Shown: positions 38,794-48,783 of the stretch, piece by piece
How positions within the stretch are numbered: position 1 is the first letter of the stretch
Layout of the letters: each line of letters starts with the position of its first letter
DNA from: Oxalobacteraceae bacterium
GTDB lineage: Bacteria; Pseudomonadota; Gammaproteobacteria; Burkholderiales; Burkholderiaceae_D
Assembly: GCA_900299005.1 (NCBI GenBank)
Contig: OMID01000025.1
Coordinates: 50,513 to 114,512 of the forward strand
Length of the DNA: 64,000 bases
Direction: 5' to 3'
Made by a program: the position numbers and the translations under genes
Notes under the pieces: generated by a model
What the model was told of the DNA's origin: nothing
Database searches by the model: none
What the model saw: the letters and a program-made list of their open reading frames with translations, nothing else

Positions 38794-40104
38794 ATGAGTG
38801 AACCGAAATACCCCGGCTTTGACACCCTGTCGCTGCACGCGGGCGGAGCCCCTGATCCAGCGACCGGCGCCCGAGCAACGCCCATCTACCTATCGACGTC
38901 TTTCGTCTTTCGAGATTCGGACCACGCAGCGTCCTTGTTCAATATGGAACGCTCAGGGCATGTGTACTCACGGATATCAAACCCTACCACTGCAGTTCTC
39001 GAGGAGCGCATGGCAGCGCTCGAAGGCGGAGTCGCCGGCCTCGCTGTCGCAAGCGGTCAGGCTGCATTGCACCTTGGACTGGCCACCATCGCCGGCGCTG
39101 GATCGCATGTGCTGGCCTCACGCGCACTCTACGGTGGTTCACAAAACCTGCTCGGCTACACCATGAAGCGCTTCGGGATCGAAACCACCTTTATTGATCC
39201 CCGCGACAAGGATGCCTGGCGCGATAACATTCGCCCACAAACCAAAGTGCTGTTCGCCGAGACCTTGGGCAATCCGGGACTTGATGTGCTCGACATACCG
39301 ACGGTAGCTGCCATCGCCCACGAACATCACCTGCCACTCATGGTCGATTCCACGTTCACCACACCTTATTTGCTTCGGCCTCTCGATCATGGTGCGGATC
39401 TTGTATTTCATTCAGCGACCAAGTTCCTGTGCGGGCACGGTACTGCGGTCGGTGGCGTGCTGGTCGATGGCGGCACGTTTGACTGGCAAGCGGCCTACGA
39501 AAAAACAGGACGCTTCGCTGAACTGTGCGAACCTTATGACGGATTTCACGGCATGGTTTTCGCAGAGGAATCGACAGTCGGCGCTTTCGCACTCCGCGCG
39601 CGCCGAGAAGGTTTGCGTGATTTTGGCGCAGTGATGAGTCCCTATAATGCGTTTACCATACTGCAGGGTATAGAGACGCTCAGCCTTCGTATGGAAAAGC
39701 ATGTGGCCAATGCACGCAAGGTCGTTGAATTCCTAGCATCGCATCCAGGTGTCGAATCGGTTTCCTATCCTGAACTACCGGATCATCCTGATCATGCACT
39801 GGCAAAGACGCTGCTACCCAAAGGCTGTGGCGCCGTCTTCTCATTTGCGATCAAAGGCGATCGTGCGGCGGGACGGCGCTTTGTCGAGACGCTGAGCCTG
39901 TTCTCTCACCTGGCCAATGTTGGTGATGCCAAATCGCTGGTGATCCATCCAGCCTCGACCACGCATTTCCGCGTGCCCACTGAACAACTCGCCGCGTCCG
40001 GGATCAACGAGGGCACCATGCGCTTGTCCATCGGACTGGAAGACCCCGATGACCTGATCGATGATCTCAAGCGCGGGCTGAAAGCAGCTCACAAAGGAGG
40101 ATGA
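38794..40104 (+). CDS. metY: O-acetylhomoserine aminocarboxypropyltransferase
   Basis: PLP enzyme of direct sulfhydrylation with O-acetylhomoserine. 436 residues; the length and motifs (FDTLSLHAGGAPDPATGARA, YSRISNPTTAVLEERMAALE, PLP lysine in HSATKFLCGHGTAVGG) match the MetY/Cys-Met PLP family and differ from the shorter metZ at 16.4 kb. Ends HPASTTHFRVPTEQLAASGI, typical of MetY. An alpha/beta hydrolase follows three bases after its stop. Confidence 0.93.
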   Translation: MSEPKYPGFDTLSLHAGGAPDPATGARATPIYLSTSFVFRDSDHAASLFNMERSGHVYSRISNPTTAVLEERMAALEGGVAGLAVASGQAALHLGLATIAGAGSHVLASRALYGGSQNLLGYTMKRFGIETTFIDPRDKDAWRDNIRPQTKVLFAETLGNPGLDVLDIPTVAAIAHEHHLPLMVDSTFTTPYLLRPLDHGADLVFHSATKFLCGHGTAVGGVLVDGGTFDWQAAYEKTGRFAELCEPYDGFHGMVFAEESTVGAFALRARREGLRDFGAVMSPYNAFTILQGIETLSLRMEKHVANARKVVEFLASHPGVESVSYPELPDHPDHALAKTLLPKGCGAVFSFAIKGDRAAGRRFVETLSLFSHLANVGDAKSLVIHPASTTHFRVPTEQLAASGINEGTMRLSIGLEDPDDLIDDLKRGLKAAHKGG

Positions 40105-40874
40105 GCGATGATCATCGATACCCAACCGCATGCCGCGTACGCATATACAGGCGGGAAGAGGTTCGATCCCGCCTTGCCGACTGCCGTCTTTATTCATGGC
40201 GCGCAAAATGATCATTCCGTGTGGGCGCTGCAGACACGATATTTCGCACATCACGGATTCTCTGTGCTGGCGATTGACCTTCCCGGCCATGGGCGCAGCA
40301 CGGGCGCTCCTTTGGGCAGCGTAGAGGCCATGGCTGACTGGCTGTCTCGCGTGCTTAGTGCTGCTGGTGTGAAAAAAGTGGTGCTAATCGGTCACAGCAT
40401 GGGATCGCTAGTCGCACTTGAAACCGCGTTGCGCTCGGCAAAGACCGTCTGTGGTGTTGCGCTGGTGGGGACTGCCTACCCTATGAAAGTATCGACGCAC
40501 TTACTGGATGCTTCGCAGCATCGTGAGCAAGACGCGATCGACATGGTGACGCTCTGGTCGCACTCTGGCATTGCGCAAAAACCCTCAGCACCCGGCCCGG
40601 GTTTTTATGTGCCTGGTGGTGCGCGCAGACTGATGCAGCACGTCTCTCGCGGCAACCCGGCGAAAGTGTTCTTTACCGACTTTTCTGCTTGCAATGATTA
40701 CGCTAATGGCGAGGCAGCCGCCAGGGCATTGCAGTGTCCGGCCCTGCTGCTGCTGGGTCGCAAGGACCTCATGACACCACCCAAGGCAACTGCAGCGCTG
40801 CGCTCAGCCATGCCGAACGCGCGCGTAGTGCAGCTTGATGGCAGCGGTCATTCGCTGATGGCCGAGCAACCGGA

Positions 40875-42843
<1,969 letters not shown>

Positions 42844-42855
42844 AGCAGCGCACGC

Positions 42856-43287
42856 ATGGATTATAAAAACCACATGACAGACATCTCACCTGAGCAGTAT
42901 CGACTGCATCAAGTTGCCTCGGGCAGCCTGATCCTGCTCATTGTGCTGTGTATTGCATGGGAACTCGTGCTCGCGCCGCTTCGCCCCGGCGGGTCCTGGA
43001 TCGTTATCAAGGTGCTGCCTTTGTTCGCGCCACTTGCCGGCACACTTCGCCGCAATGTCTACACGATGCAATGGGCTTCCATGCTGGTGCTGATGTATTT
43101 TGCCGAGGGCGCTGTTCGCGCCTGGAGCGAGCGGGGCACGTCGCAGGCGCTTGCCGCGCTGGAGATCGTGCTCTCATCCACCTTCTTTTTCTGCGCAATC
43201 TTCTTCCTCCGCCCCTACAAGCAGGCCGCGAGGCAGATCGCCAGCGACGCCATTCGCAAGGCTGCCACGACTGCGCATGAAGACTGA
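42856..43287 (+). CDS. DUF2069 family membrane protein
   Basis: 143 residues, start ATG 42856; a start at MTDISPEQYRL, six codons on, is also possible. Four hydrophobic stretches: LILLIVLCIAWELVLAPL, VIKVLPLFAPLAGTL, MQWASMLVLMYFAEGAVRAW, EIVLSSTFFFCAIFFLRPY, the pattern of this family of unknown function. Its last 11 bases overlap the next gene's start, so the two are coupled. Confidence 0.9.
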   Translation: MDYKNHMTDISPEQYRLHQVASGSLILLIVLCIAWELVLAPLRPGGSWIVIKVLPLFAPLAGTLRRNVYTMQWASMLVLMYFAEGAVRAWSERGTSQALAALEIVLSSTFFFCAIFFLRPYKQAARQIASDAIRKAATTAHED

Positions 43288-44683
43288 GTTCCTCGCGCAC
43301 TGCGCCGGAGTCGTCGGCGAGACTCATCTGCTCATGGGCGATCAGATGGCGCCCTACCTGACTGACTGGCGCAAACGCTTCACTGGAAACGCCCTGGCAG
43401 TCGTCAAACCGGCGAGCACGGCTGAGGTCGCTGCTGTCGTGACGTTGTGCGCGCAATATCGGGTGCCGATTGTGCCTCAGGGTGGAAACACCGGATTGGT
43501 AGTGGGCAGCGTGCCCGACGCGAGTGGCACGGCCATCGTGATATCACTCTCGCGAATGCATCGCATACGCGCTGTCGATACGCTGAACGATACCCTGACT
43601 GCCGAGGCAGGCTGCCTGCTGCAACAGGTGCAGGCAGCCGCAAGTGAATCAGGCAGACTTTTTCCGCTCTCGCTGGCCTCCGAAGGCAGCTGCACAATAG
43701 GCGGAAACTTGTCGACCAATGCCGGTGGTACTGCGGTGCTCCGCTACGGCAGCATGCGCGACCTGACTTTGGGGCTTGAGATCGTCACAGCATCCGGCGC
43801 CATCTGGGATGGCTTGCGCGGCCTGCGCAAGGATAACACCGGATATGACCTACGCGACCTGTTCATTGGTGCTGAGGGCACGCTAGGCATCATCACCGCA
43901 GCGGTGCTCAAACTCTATGCGCAGCCTGCTGCACGCTTGACCGCACTATTGGCCGTTGGCTCGGTAAGCGATGCACTGGACTTGCTTGAACTGGCACGGC
44001 AGCGATGCGATGCGAGCCTGACGGGTTTTGAGCTCATGTCGGATGTCTGCTTGCAGCTGGTACAGACCCACTTTCCAGAACAGCGTACGCCCTTCGCCTC
44101 CCGGCACCCGCAGTATGTACTGATGGAATTATCCGACTGCGAGTCAGAATCGCATGCCATGGCGATGCTGGAAGCTGTCTCCGAATCAGGCATCGAGAGA
44201 GGACTGATCGCCGATGCGGTGATTGCCAGCTCATTTTCGCAATCGCAGCGGCTGTGGGCGTTGCGGGAACACATCTCGATGGCGCAAGCTGCCGAGGGTC
44301 TGAATATCAAACACGATATTTCGCTGCCCGTGTCCCGTATTGCTGAATTTATTTCAGAGACTGATGCGATCCTGCAGAGAGATTTCCTCGGCTGTCGCAT
44401 GGTGACCTTCGGACATCTTGGTGACGGCAATCTGCATTACAACGTCTCGGCACCTGAGGGCGAATCTCACGAAACCTTCTTGCAACAGCAGGATGCAATC
44501 CATCTTCGAGTTCACGATAATGTACACAAATATGGCGGGTCTATCTCTGCGGAGCATGGACTGGGCGCACTCAAACGAGATGACATACGCCGCTACAAAT
44601 CCGAGACAGAAATGGCCATGATGGAGGCAATCAAGCGGGCTCTTGATCCGCTGAATCTGATGAATCCAGGGAAAGTGGTCTGA
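43277..44683 (+). CDS. FAD-linked oxidoreductase, GlcD/D-2-hydroxyacid type
   Basis: 468 residues from MKTEFLAHCAGVVGETHLLM, matching family starts; the frame extends 59 codons upstream through the DUF2069 gene. The PCMH FAD-binding domain includes PQGGNTGLVVGSVPDASGTA and GGNLSTNAGGTAVLRYGSMR, LFIGAEGTLGIITAAVLKLY. The C-terminal FAD-oxidase domain includes GHLGDGNLHYNVSAPEG and SAEHGLGALKRDDIRRYKS. Probably a D-2-hydroxyglutarate or D-lactate-type dehydrogenase; substrate not decidable. Confidence 0.93.
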   Translation: MKTEFLAHCAGVVGETHLLMGDQMAPYLTDWRKRFTGNALAVVKPASTAEVAAVVTLCAQYRVPIVPQGGNTGLVVGSVPDASGTAIVISLSRMHRIRAVDTLNDTLTAEAGCLLQQVQAAASESGRLFPLSLASEGSCTIGGNLSTNAGGTAVLRYGSMRDLTLGLEIVTASGAIWDGLRGLRKDNTGYDLRDLFIGAEGTLGIITAAVLKLYAQPAARLTALLAVGSVSDALDLLELARQRCDASLTGFELMSDVCLQLVQTHFPEQRTPFASRHPQYVLMELSDCESESHAMAMLEAVSESGIERGLIADAVIASSFSQSQRLWALREHISMAQAAEGLNIKHDISLPVSRIAEFISETDAILQRDFLGCRMVTFGHLGDGNLHYNVSAPEGESHETFLQQQDAIHLRVHDNVHKYGGSISAEHGLGALKRDDIRRYKSETEMAMMEAIKRALDPLNLMNPGKVV

Positions 44684-44690
44684 ACGCATC

Positions 44691-44713
44691 CGCGACAGGC
44701 CTGCCCTGTCGCG
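44691..44713 (+). other. perfect hairpin before DUF4124 gene
   Basis: CGCGACAGG, loop CCTGC, CCTGTCGCG: nine perfect pairs ending immediately before GAGGTG, the likely ribosome-binding site of the gene at 44722. No T-tract; may modulate translation or terminate the preceding gene weakly. Confidence 0.5.
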
Positions 44714-44721
44714 AGGTGATC

Positions 44722-45189
44722 ATGAAATTTGCTTTACCGACTGCGCATGTAGGCTGGTTTGGTCAGAAATTTTTTCTGCCGTGTACCGCGCTACTTCTGT
44801 TGACATGCTCCATACCCTCTCTAGCACTCTATAAATGCAGTGTTGATGGCACCATGACTTATACCGATCGTCCCTGTGGCACTCAGACCTTGACCTTGCA
44901 CGCTGATACCTCCCCGCGCAGCAGTGGTTCGCCTGATGATTCGCTTCGCCATGAAAAAGCAGAAATCGCTCGCCTTCAAAAACTACGTGAGCAACGCGAG
45001 CGACAAGAGCAACTCATACGCGACCTTGCCGCGCGGGGTGCTGCAGCCCAAGAACGCAAGTGCAAGTCGCTGGCACTGCAATTGCGCTGGCGCGAGGAAG
45101 ATTTACGGGATGCGAACTTGAAGGAGGCGCGAAAAGCGCGGGTGCGGGCGCGTCGCGCAGCGGAAAAGCTTGCTCAGGAATGTCAGTGA
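44722..45189 (+). CDS. DUF4124 domain secreted protein
   Basis: 155 residues from ATG 44722, six bases after GAGGTG (a GTG at 44716 is weaker). The signal peptide is FFLPCTALLLLTCSIPSLAL. The DUF4124 core is ALYKCSVDGTMTYTDRPCGT with its two Cys. The rest is a highly charged helical tail rich in Arg, Lys and Glu (EIARLQKLREQRERQEQLIR). Periplasmic, function unknown. The 32-base gap after the FAD oxidase contains a hairpin. Confidence 0.88.
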   Translation: MKFALPTAHVGWFGQKFFLPCTALLLLTCSIPSLALYKCSVDGTMTYTDRPCGTQTLTLHADTSPRSSGSPDDSLRHEKAEIARLQKLREQRERQEQLIRDLAARGAAAQERKCKSLALQLRWREEDLRDANLKEARKARVRARRAAEKLAQECQ

Positions 45190-45250
45190 TGTCGAGTGAT
45201 TCTGATGAACTGCAGGGGTCTGGGGACCCGTGTTGGCTTTCAACAAACTC

Positions 45251-45334
45251 TCAGCTCATCACTCCGATCAGCACGATCGTCACCACAGCAAACGAAAAAA
45301 TCGTCAGGCGGATTTCGGTATCGACTTTCAACAT
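45251..45334 (-). CDS. small single-pass membrane protein (candidate)
   Basis: 27 residues: a charged MLKVDTEIR followed by one hydrophobic helix (LTIFSFAVVTIVLIGVMS). The spacing of GGAG to the ATG is about 8-10 bases. It fills an otherwise empty 290-base stretch and has membrane-protein character over its whole length. No family recognised. It may be a real small protein or a chance frame; no conservation test is possible here. Confidence 0.4.
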   Translation of the reverse strand: MLKVDTEIRLTIFSFAVVTIVLIGVMS

Positions 45335-45439
45335 GATCAGGCTCCGGGGTTGCCCCTCCGCGCACAGCACGCGCAAGAGGTCTGCTGTGAGAATCGGCGC
45401 AGAGCAGGAAAACTTGAGCCGTCAAAAGATGAACAAAGC

Positions 45440-45470
45440 GAAAAGAGGGAGGCCCGGCCTCAGCCGGGCA
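45440..45470 (-). terminator. terminator after 45487 gene
   Basis: Minus strand GCCCGGC, loop TGAG, GCCGGGC, then CTCCCTCTTTTC, 18 bases past the stop of the membrane-protein gene at 45487. Perfect 7-bp GC stem; T run interrupted. Confidence 0.65.
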
Positions 45471-45486
45471 ACGTAGCTCTTGTGGA

Positions 45487-45858
45487 TCACGAGCTGGCGG
45501 TGCCCGGCTCAGCCTCTGCCACTTCCTTGGGGCGGTTCAAGCGCTCGATGAGCTTGCCATAGCCCACGTTGGCATAGACGAACACAAACATCGGGATGGT
45601 AAAGACGGTCAGAATGACCGCGAAAACAGCGGAAATCCCGGCAAACACCAGCCGCAATACCGAACCGACGTCCAGGGTCTCCAGCGGCTTGTTCACCACG
45701 CCGATACTTGACTTCACGTAAGCAATAAAGCCCAGTGCTTCTGCCTGGTCGTAGGCGAAGATCAGCCAGCCGACAAACAATAGGAGAACGATCAGCCAGG
45801 CCACGACGAGTGCCGAGACAATTGATAACTTTCTGAAAATGCCCAGCAGAGCGCTCAC
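45487..45858 (-). CDS. two-segment membrane protein, unknown
   Basis: 123 residues with two strong hydrophobic segments: LSIVSALVVAWLIVLLLFVGWL (near 11-32) and LVFAGISAVFAVILTVFTIP (near 70-90), then a C-terminal polar tail. I recognise no family. It is 18 bases downstream of a winged-helix regulator and likely cotranscribed, hence probably its partner or target; a membrane sensor is one possible role. Followed by a terminator. Confidence 0.75.
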   Translation of the reverse strand: MSALLGIFRKLSIVSALVVAWLIVLLLFVGWLIFAYDQAEALGFIAYVKSSIGVVNKPLETLDVGSVLRLVFAGISAVFAVILTVFTIPMFVFVYANVGYGKLIERLNRPKEVAEAEPGTASS

Positions 45859-45876
45859 GACTAACCCCCTATGACA

Positions 45877-46167
45877 CTAGCTGGAGCGAGGCGCATAATC
45901 GCTCACCATGTAATCAAACACTTCACGCAACACGCGCTCATTGACGAAATAAACCTTGTTATTCTCGCGAGTCTTGAAAGTGACCATCTCCGCGCCGATC
46001 AGGGCCTCTATCTGCTTGACAATTGCCGGGGCGCCCAAACCAGTGCGACCAGCGATATCAGGCATTTCCAGTCCCGCCTCACCAGCCTCGAGCAAGCTCT
46101 GGATGATCTGCACCCGTTCCTCAATTGACAAGACACCCAGTTTTCTGGCGATTTCTCTCGGATCCAT
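45877..46167 (-). CDS. ArsR-like winged-helix regulator
   Basis: 96 residues. LGVLSIEERVQIIQSLLEAG then EMPDIAGRTGLGAPAIVKQI is an ArsR/MarR-type winged helix, and VTFKTRENNKVYFVNERVL fits the wing. There are no Cys pairs for metal sensing (no ELCVCD-type motif), so the signal is unknown. Cotranscribed with the downstream membrane protein. Confidence 0.85.
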   Translation of the reverse strand: MDPREIARKLGVLSIEERVQIIQSLLEAGEAGLEMPDIAGRTGLGAPAIVKQIEALIGAEMVTFKTRENNKVYFVNERVLREVFDYMVSDYAPRSS

Positions 46168-46296
46168 GAGTGACTGACCGACGCTGCCGGCAACGGCAGA
46201 TTGATAGCAAGGGGATAAGGATACCTAACTTTGGCGCGCCGCGAAGGGTCGGCCACCGTCAACAGTGCAAAGCAGGCAAACCCTGCACCGGTCAGA

Positions 46297-46650
46297 TCAG
46301 GACTCTGCGTTGTTGAAGTCGGATGACGCCCGGGCTTTTTTGGCGCTGCCCGCTTCCCACTGCTGGCCAGCGATCAGAAATGCGGGAATGGCGACTTCGG
46401 TGTTCCTGACATCGACCGACTTTTGATCTTGTGCAGGCGTGAGAGAGAAAGCCGCATCAAGGGGCATGTTGACCTTTTTTGCGTAGAGCTTAGTCAGTCG
46501 CTCGATTTCCGGTTTGCCCCCAACGAAGTAGGCGCGATTGTCAGCCTCCAGCGCAACCACCTGCTTGGGAGGCATTCCCGTCATGCGCGCGATATCCTGG
46601 ACATCGAGTCCGAGCTCCTCGCGTCTTCTTCTGAGACTATCGCCCAACAT
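46297..46650 (-). CDS. HTH_25-type DNA-binding protein (RodZ N-terminal-like)
   Basis: 117 residues from MLGDSLRRRREELGLDVQDI. The N-terminal helix-turn-helix region LRRRREELGLDVQDIARMTG and MPPKQVVALEADNRAYFVGG resembles the RodZ/HTH_25 domain (about 65 residues). The rest is polar and there is no membrane segment or beta domain, so it is not RodZ itself. Divergent from a second HTH_25-type gene at 46849; the intervening 200 bases are AT-rich and probably carry both promoters. Confidence 0.8.
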   Translation of the reverse strand: MLGDSLRRRREELGLDVQDIARMTGMPPKQVVALEADNRAYFVGGKPEIERLTKLYAKKVNMPLDAAFSLTPAQDQKSVDVRNTEVAIPAFLIAGQQWEAGSAKKARASSDFNNAES

Positions 46651-46848
46651 GGCTTCCCCTTTTGGTGCACCTCTGCGTAGACTCTTGCACAATTTAACTG
46701 CATTGTCCATATGACCCAGAGGGCAAATTCACTCCTAAAATCGACTAGATGATTGTCATTTTTTAAATAAATTTAGAAAACCTTTTTCATATACGAAAAC
46801 ACGCGGCATCAATCCCACCTGTTCAAGCTCGCCACGCAGGCGCGCCGT

Positions 46849-47367
46849 GTGACCGAGACTGCCCCAGCTGCAAGCGCAGCTTATGCACGACTCGCAAAAC
46901 TGGTATTTTTTCAGCAAAAACTGGTGCATCATTTGCAGACCATCGACATCAGGGCTTGCCTGAATGTGCCACCGGATAGAACTGACCAGACAAGATTGGT
47001 GAGCGCGAAACCACAAACACCCCCATCACCCGGGACCGATGAAGTCACAGAGGCGACGATCTCCTCGTCTTTGCAGGTCTCGATAGGCCAGCTGTTATTC
47101 AACAGACGAATTCTGCTCGGCTGGACGCTCGAGCAAGCCAGCCGCAAGACGGGCATTCCTTCACAGGCATTGCAGGCTATTGAAGACATGCAGCTCAACA
47201 TGTTCATCAACGAAGGAGCAAAGCTGGAGCACCATATCCGCGTCTACGCCAATCGTCTTGGCCAATCGCTCGTCGGGCACGATGCGCTGATTGACAAAGC
47301 CCGACAGATCATCCGGCCCAAAGAAGTGACGAAGGACCTGCTGGATCTGATCCGACTTGGTCAATAA
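46849..47367 (+). CDS. HTH_25-type DNA-binding protein
   Basis: 172 residues as written, starting at GTG 46849. The real start may be later: a GTG at about 46999 (VSAKPQTPPSP) gives a compact protein. The helix-turn-helix is in the second half: LLFNRRILLGWTLEQASRKT then GIPSQALQAIEDMQLNMFIN. It is similar in layout to the divergent gene at 46297, so the two look like ancient paralogues. No membrane segment. The GTG start has no Shine-Dalgarno sequence. Confidence 0.7.
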   Translation: MTETAPAASAAYARLAKLVFFQQKLVHHLQTIDIRACLNVPPDRTDQTRLVSAKPQTPPSPGTDEVTEATISSSLQVSIGQLLFNRRILLGWTLEQASRKTGIPSQALQAIEDMQLNMFINEGAKLEHHIRVYANRLGQSLVGHDALIDKARQIIRPKEVTKDLLDLIRLGQ

Positions 47368-47368
47368 A

Positions 47369-47397
47369 GCAAGCCAAGCGCGCCAAGCCTGGCTTGC
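47369..47397 (+). other. inverted repeat after HTH gene
   Basis: GCAAGCCA and TGGCTTGC, eight perfect pairs around a 13-base loop, two bases after the stop of the 46849 gene. No T-tract follows. Confidence 0.35.
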
Positions 47398-47479
47398 CAG
47401 ATCAAGGCCAAAGCCGCAGTATCGACAAGAAGACAATCAAAGGGGGTGGGATACCGCTGACGACTGGCGACTACAAAGC

Positions 47480-47555
47480 GCTATCAAAATGCCGCTGGCC
47501 GCGTTGGGGCCGCCTTGCAAGCGATCGCGCTGCTTCGCGGCGCTCATTGTGATGG
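47480..47555 (-). repeat. MITE-like repeat, copy F (76 bp)
   Basis: Begins CTATCAAAATG and ends CATTGTGATGG, imperfect terminal inverted repeat. Its reverse complement matches 48046-48120, and its GAGCGCCGCG and GCAAGGCG blocks match the left ends of copies C and D. Confidence 0.8.
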
Positions 47556-47574
47556 AGCCTCTCAAGACTCGGGC

Positions 47575-48015
47575 TCAGTGGGAAGCCGGCTTGAGCGATT
47601 CTTTCTCGTCATGCGCTTCTTTTTTCGAGTTGACCTCTTCCCCGCTCTTTCCGAAGCAGATCTTCAGGAACAGCTCCTCATTGACCGAGGCAGGATCAGG
47701 ATACAACCAGCGCCCGGGCTTCTTGTCGGCCAAGAGCGGTTCTCCCTGTCCACCCTTGCTTGCGTAGACCAGCTTCTGAACCACTCTGAGCTTGCCCTTC
47801 ACACAATCGGCCTCGTAGAGCCGCTTGACGGATGCGCTTTTTTCAATGGGCTCGATCAGGTCGACTAATCCCCACACCTGAGACACGACGCCTCTTTGCA
47901 AGATCTCGGTGTCGAGATAATAGACATCGCCGCGGGGGTTTTTCGTGACCTTCTCCCATTGCGCATGCGCCGGAAAAGAACTAGTCAAGAGCAAGAAAAT
48001 CAGTAATCGGACCAT
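47575..48015 (-). CDS. secreted protein, surface-adhesin-E-like
   Basis: 146 residues. Signal peptide MVRLLIFLLLTSSFPAHA. The mature part begins QWEKVTKNPRGDVYYLDTE and continues VWGLVDLIEPIEKSASVKRL and EADCVKGKLRVVQKLVYA, with a second Cys near ELFLKICF; the layout (Trp, YYLD, VW.L.DL, C) resembles the Adhesin-E family. It is flanked by two inverted 75-bp repeats (47480-47555 and 48046-48120), so the gene and repeats may form one mobile unit. Confidence 0.7.
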   Translation of the reverse strand: MVRLLIFLLLTSSFPAHAQWEKVTKNPRGDVYYLDTEILQRGVVSQVWGLVDLIEPIEKSASVKRLYEADCVKGKLRVVQKLVYASKGGQGEPLLADKKPGRWLYPDPASVNEELFLKICFGKSGEEVNSKKEAHDEKESLKPASH

Positions 48016-48045
48016 GATGAGTGCATGCGGGTGCCTTGCAAAGGC

Positions 48046-48120
48046 ATTTCAAAATGAGCATCGCAACGCGATCCGGTCGCTAACAAGGCGCTCCCTACGA
48101 TGCCCGCCGCATTTTGATAG
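48046..48120 (+). repeat. MITE-like repeat, copy G (75 bp)
   Basis: Begins TTTCAAAATGAGC and ends CGCATTTTGATAG. Inverted relative to 47480-47555 and on the other side of the secreted-protein gene. Confidence 0.75.
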
Positions 48121-48236
48121 CGCTGCCCGAGATTGAACAAAACATCCGCACGATTATATCGACTGCAGCACACAACACGGGCCTCGCAATCGTCTATGAT
48201 GCGAATTAAGCGAATGGATCCGACAGGATTGTCAAA

Positions 48237-48611
48237 ATGATTATTCATACTGGTCCCATGCCTTACGCACCCGCCACCGGGCCGGCACGACCTCAGGTGC
48301 CCACCGACCGGGTAATTACGCCCTCTCCCTCACGCCCCCCGCCGATGCCTCCGATAGGCCCTCTTGCGCCGAACGATGCCGAACGCGTAACTCGGGCGTT
48401 TGATGCTGTGGTTGAGCAGCTCAACGCGCAGATGCAGAGCCGCAACCGCAATTTGGCGTTTGCACTGGATCGTCGGCTGAACACGCCAATCATCTCGGTC
48501 ACCGATAAAAATACAGGTGAGCTGGTTCGCCAGATACCAGCTGAGTCCGTACTCCGTGTCGCGCATTCGATCGAAAATCTCAAAGGCGTTATTTTCAGCG
48601 AGATGGCATGA
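48237..48611 (+). CDS. FlaG family protein
   Basis: 124 residues. A Pro-rich N-terminus (TPSPSRPPPMPPIGPLAPND) is followed by a FlaG-like C-terminal domain: LAFALDRRLNTPIISVTDKN then TGELVRQIPAESVLRVAHSI. FlaG modulates flagellin filament behaviour in relatives. No other flagellar gene is in the window, so this is an orphan copy or one in a split flagellar region. The 200 bases before it include a MITE copy. Confidence 0.85.
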   Translation: MIIHTGPMPYAPATGPARPQVPTDRVITPSPSRPPPMPPIGPLAPNDAERVTRAFDAVVEQLNAQMQSRNRNLAFALDRRLNTPIISVTDKNTGELVRQIPAESVLRVAHSIENLKGVIFSEMA

Positions 48612-48783
48612 ATGCCGGTTGAAATCTCCAGCACATCAGCATCGGTAAATGCTGCGGGGGATAGTACCGCGCTTGAACGGAAAAGGTAGAGACATCAAGC
48701 TAAAATAAAAATAGCCGCAGACCGCGATGGAGCGTCATGCCAAGCAATCCAATTGCCCGCAAATTAGCAACGTGAATAACACA

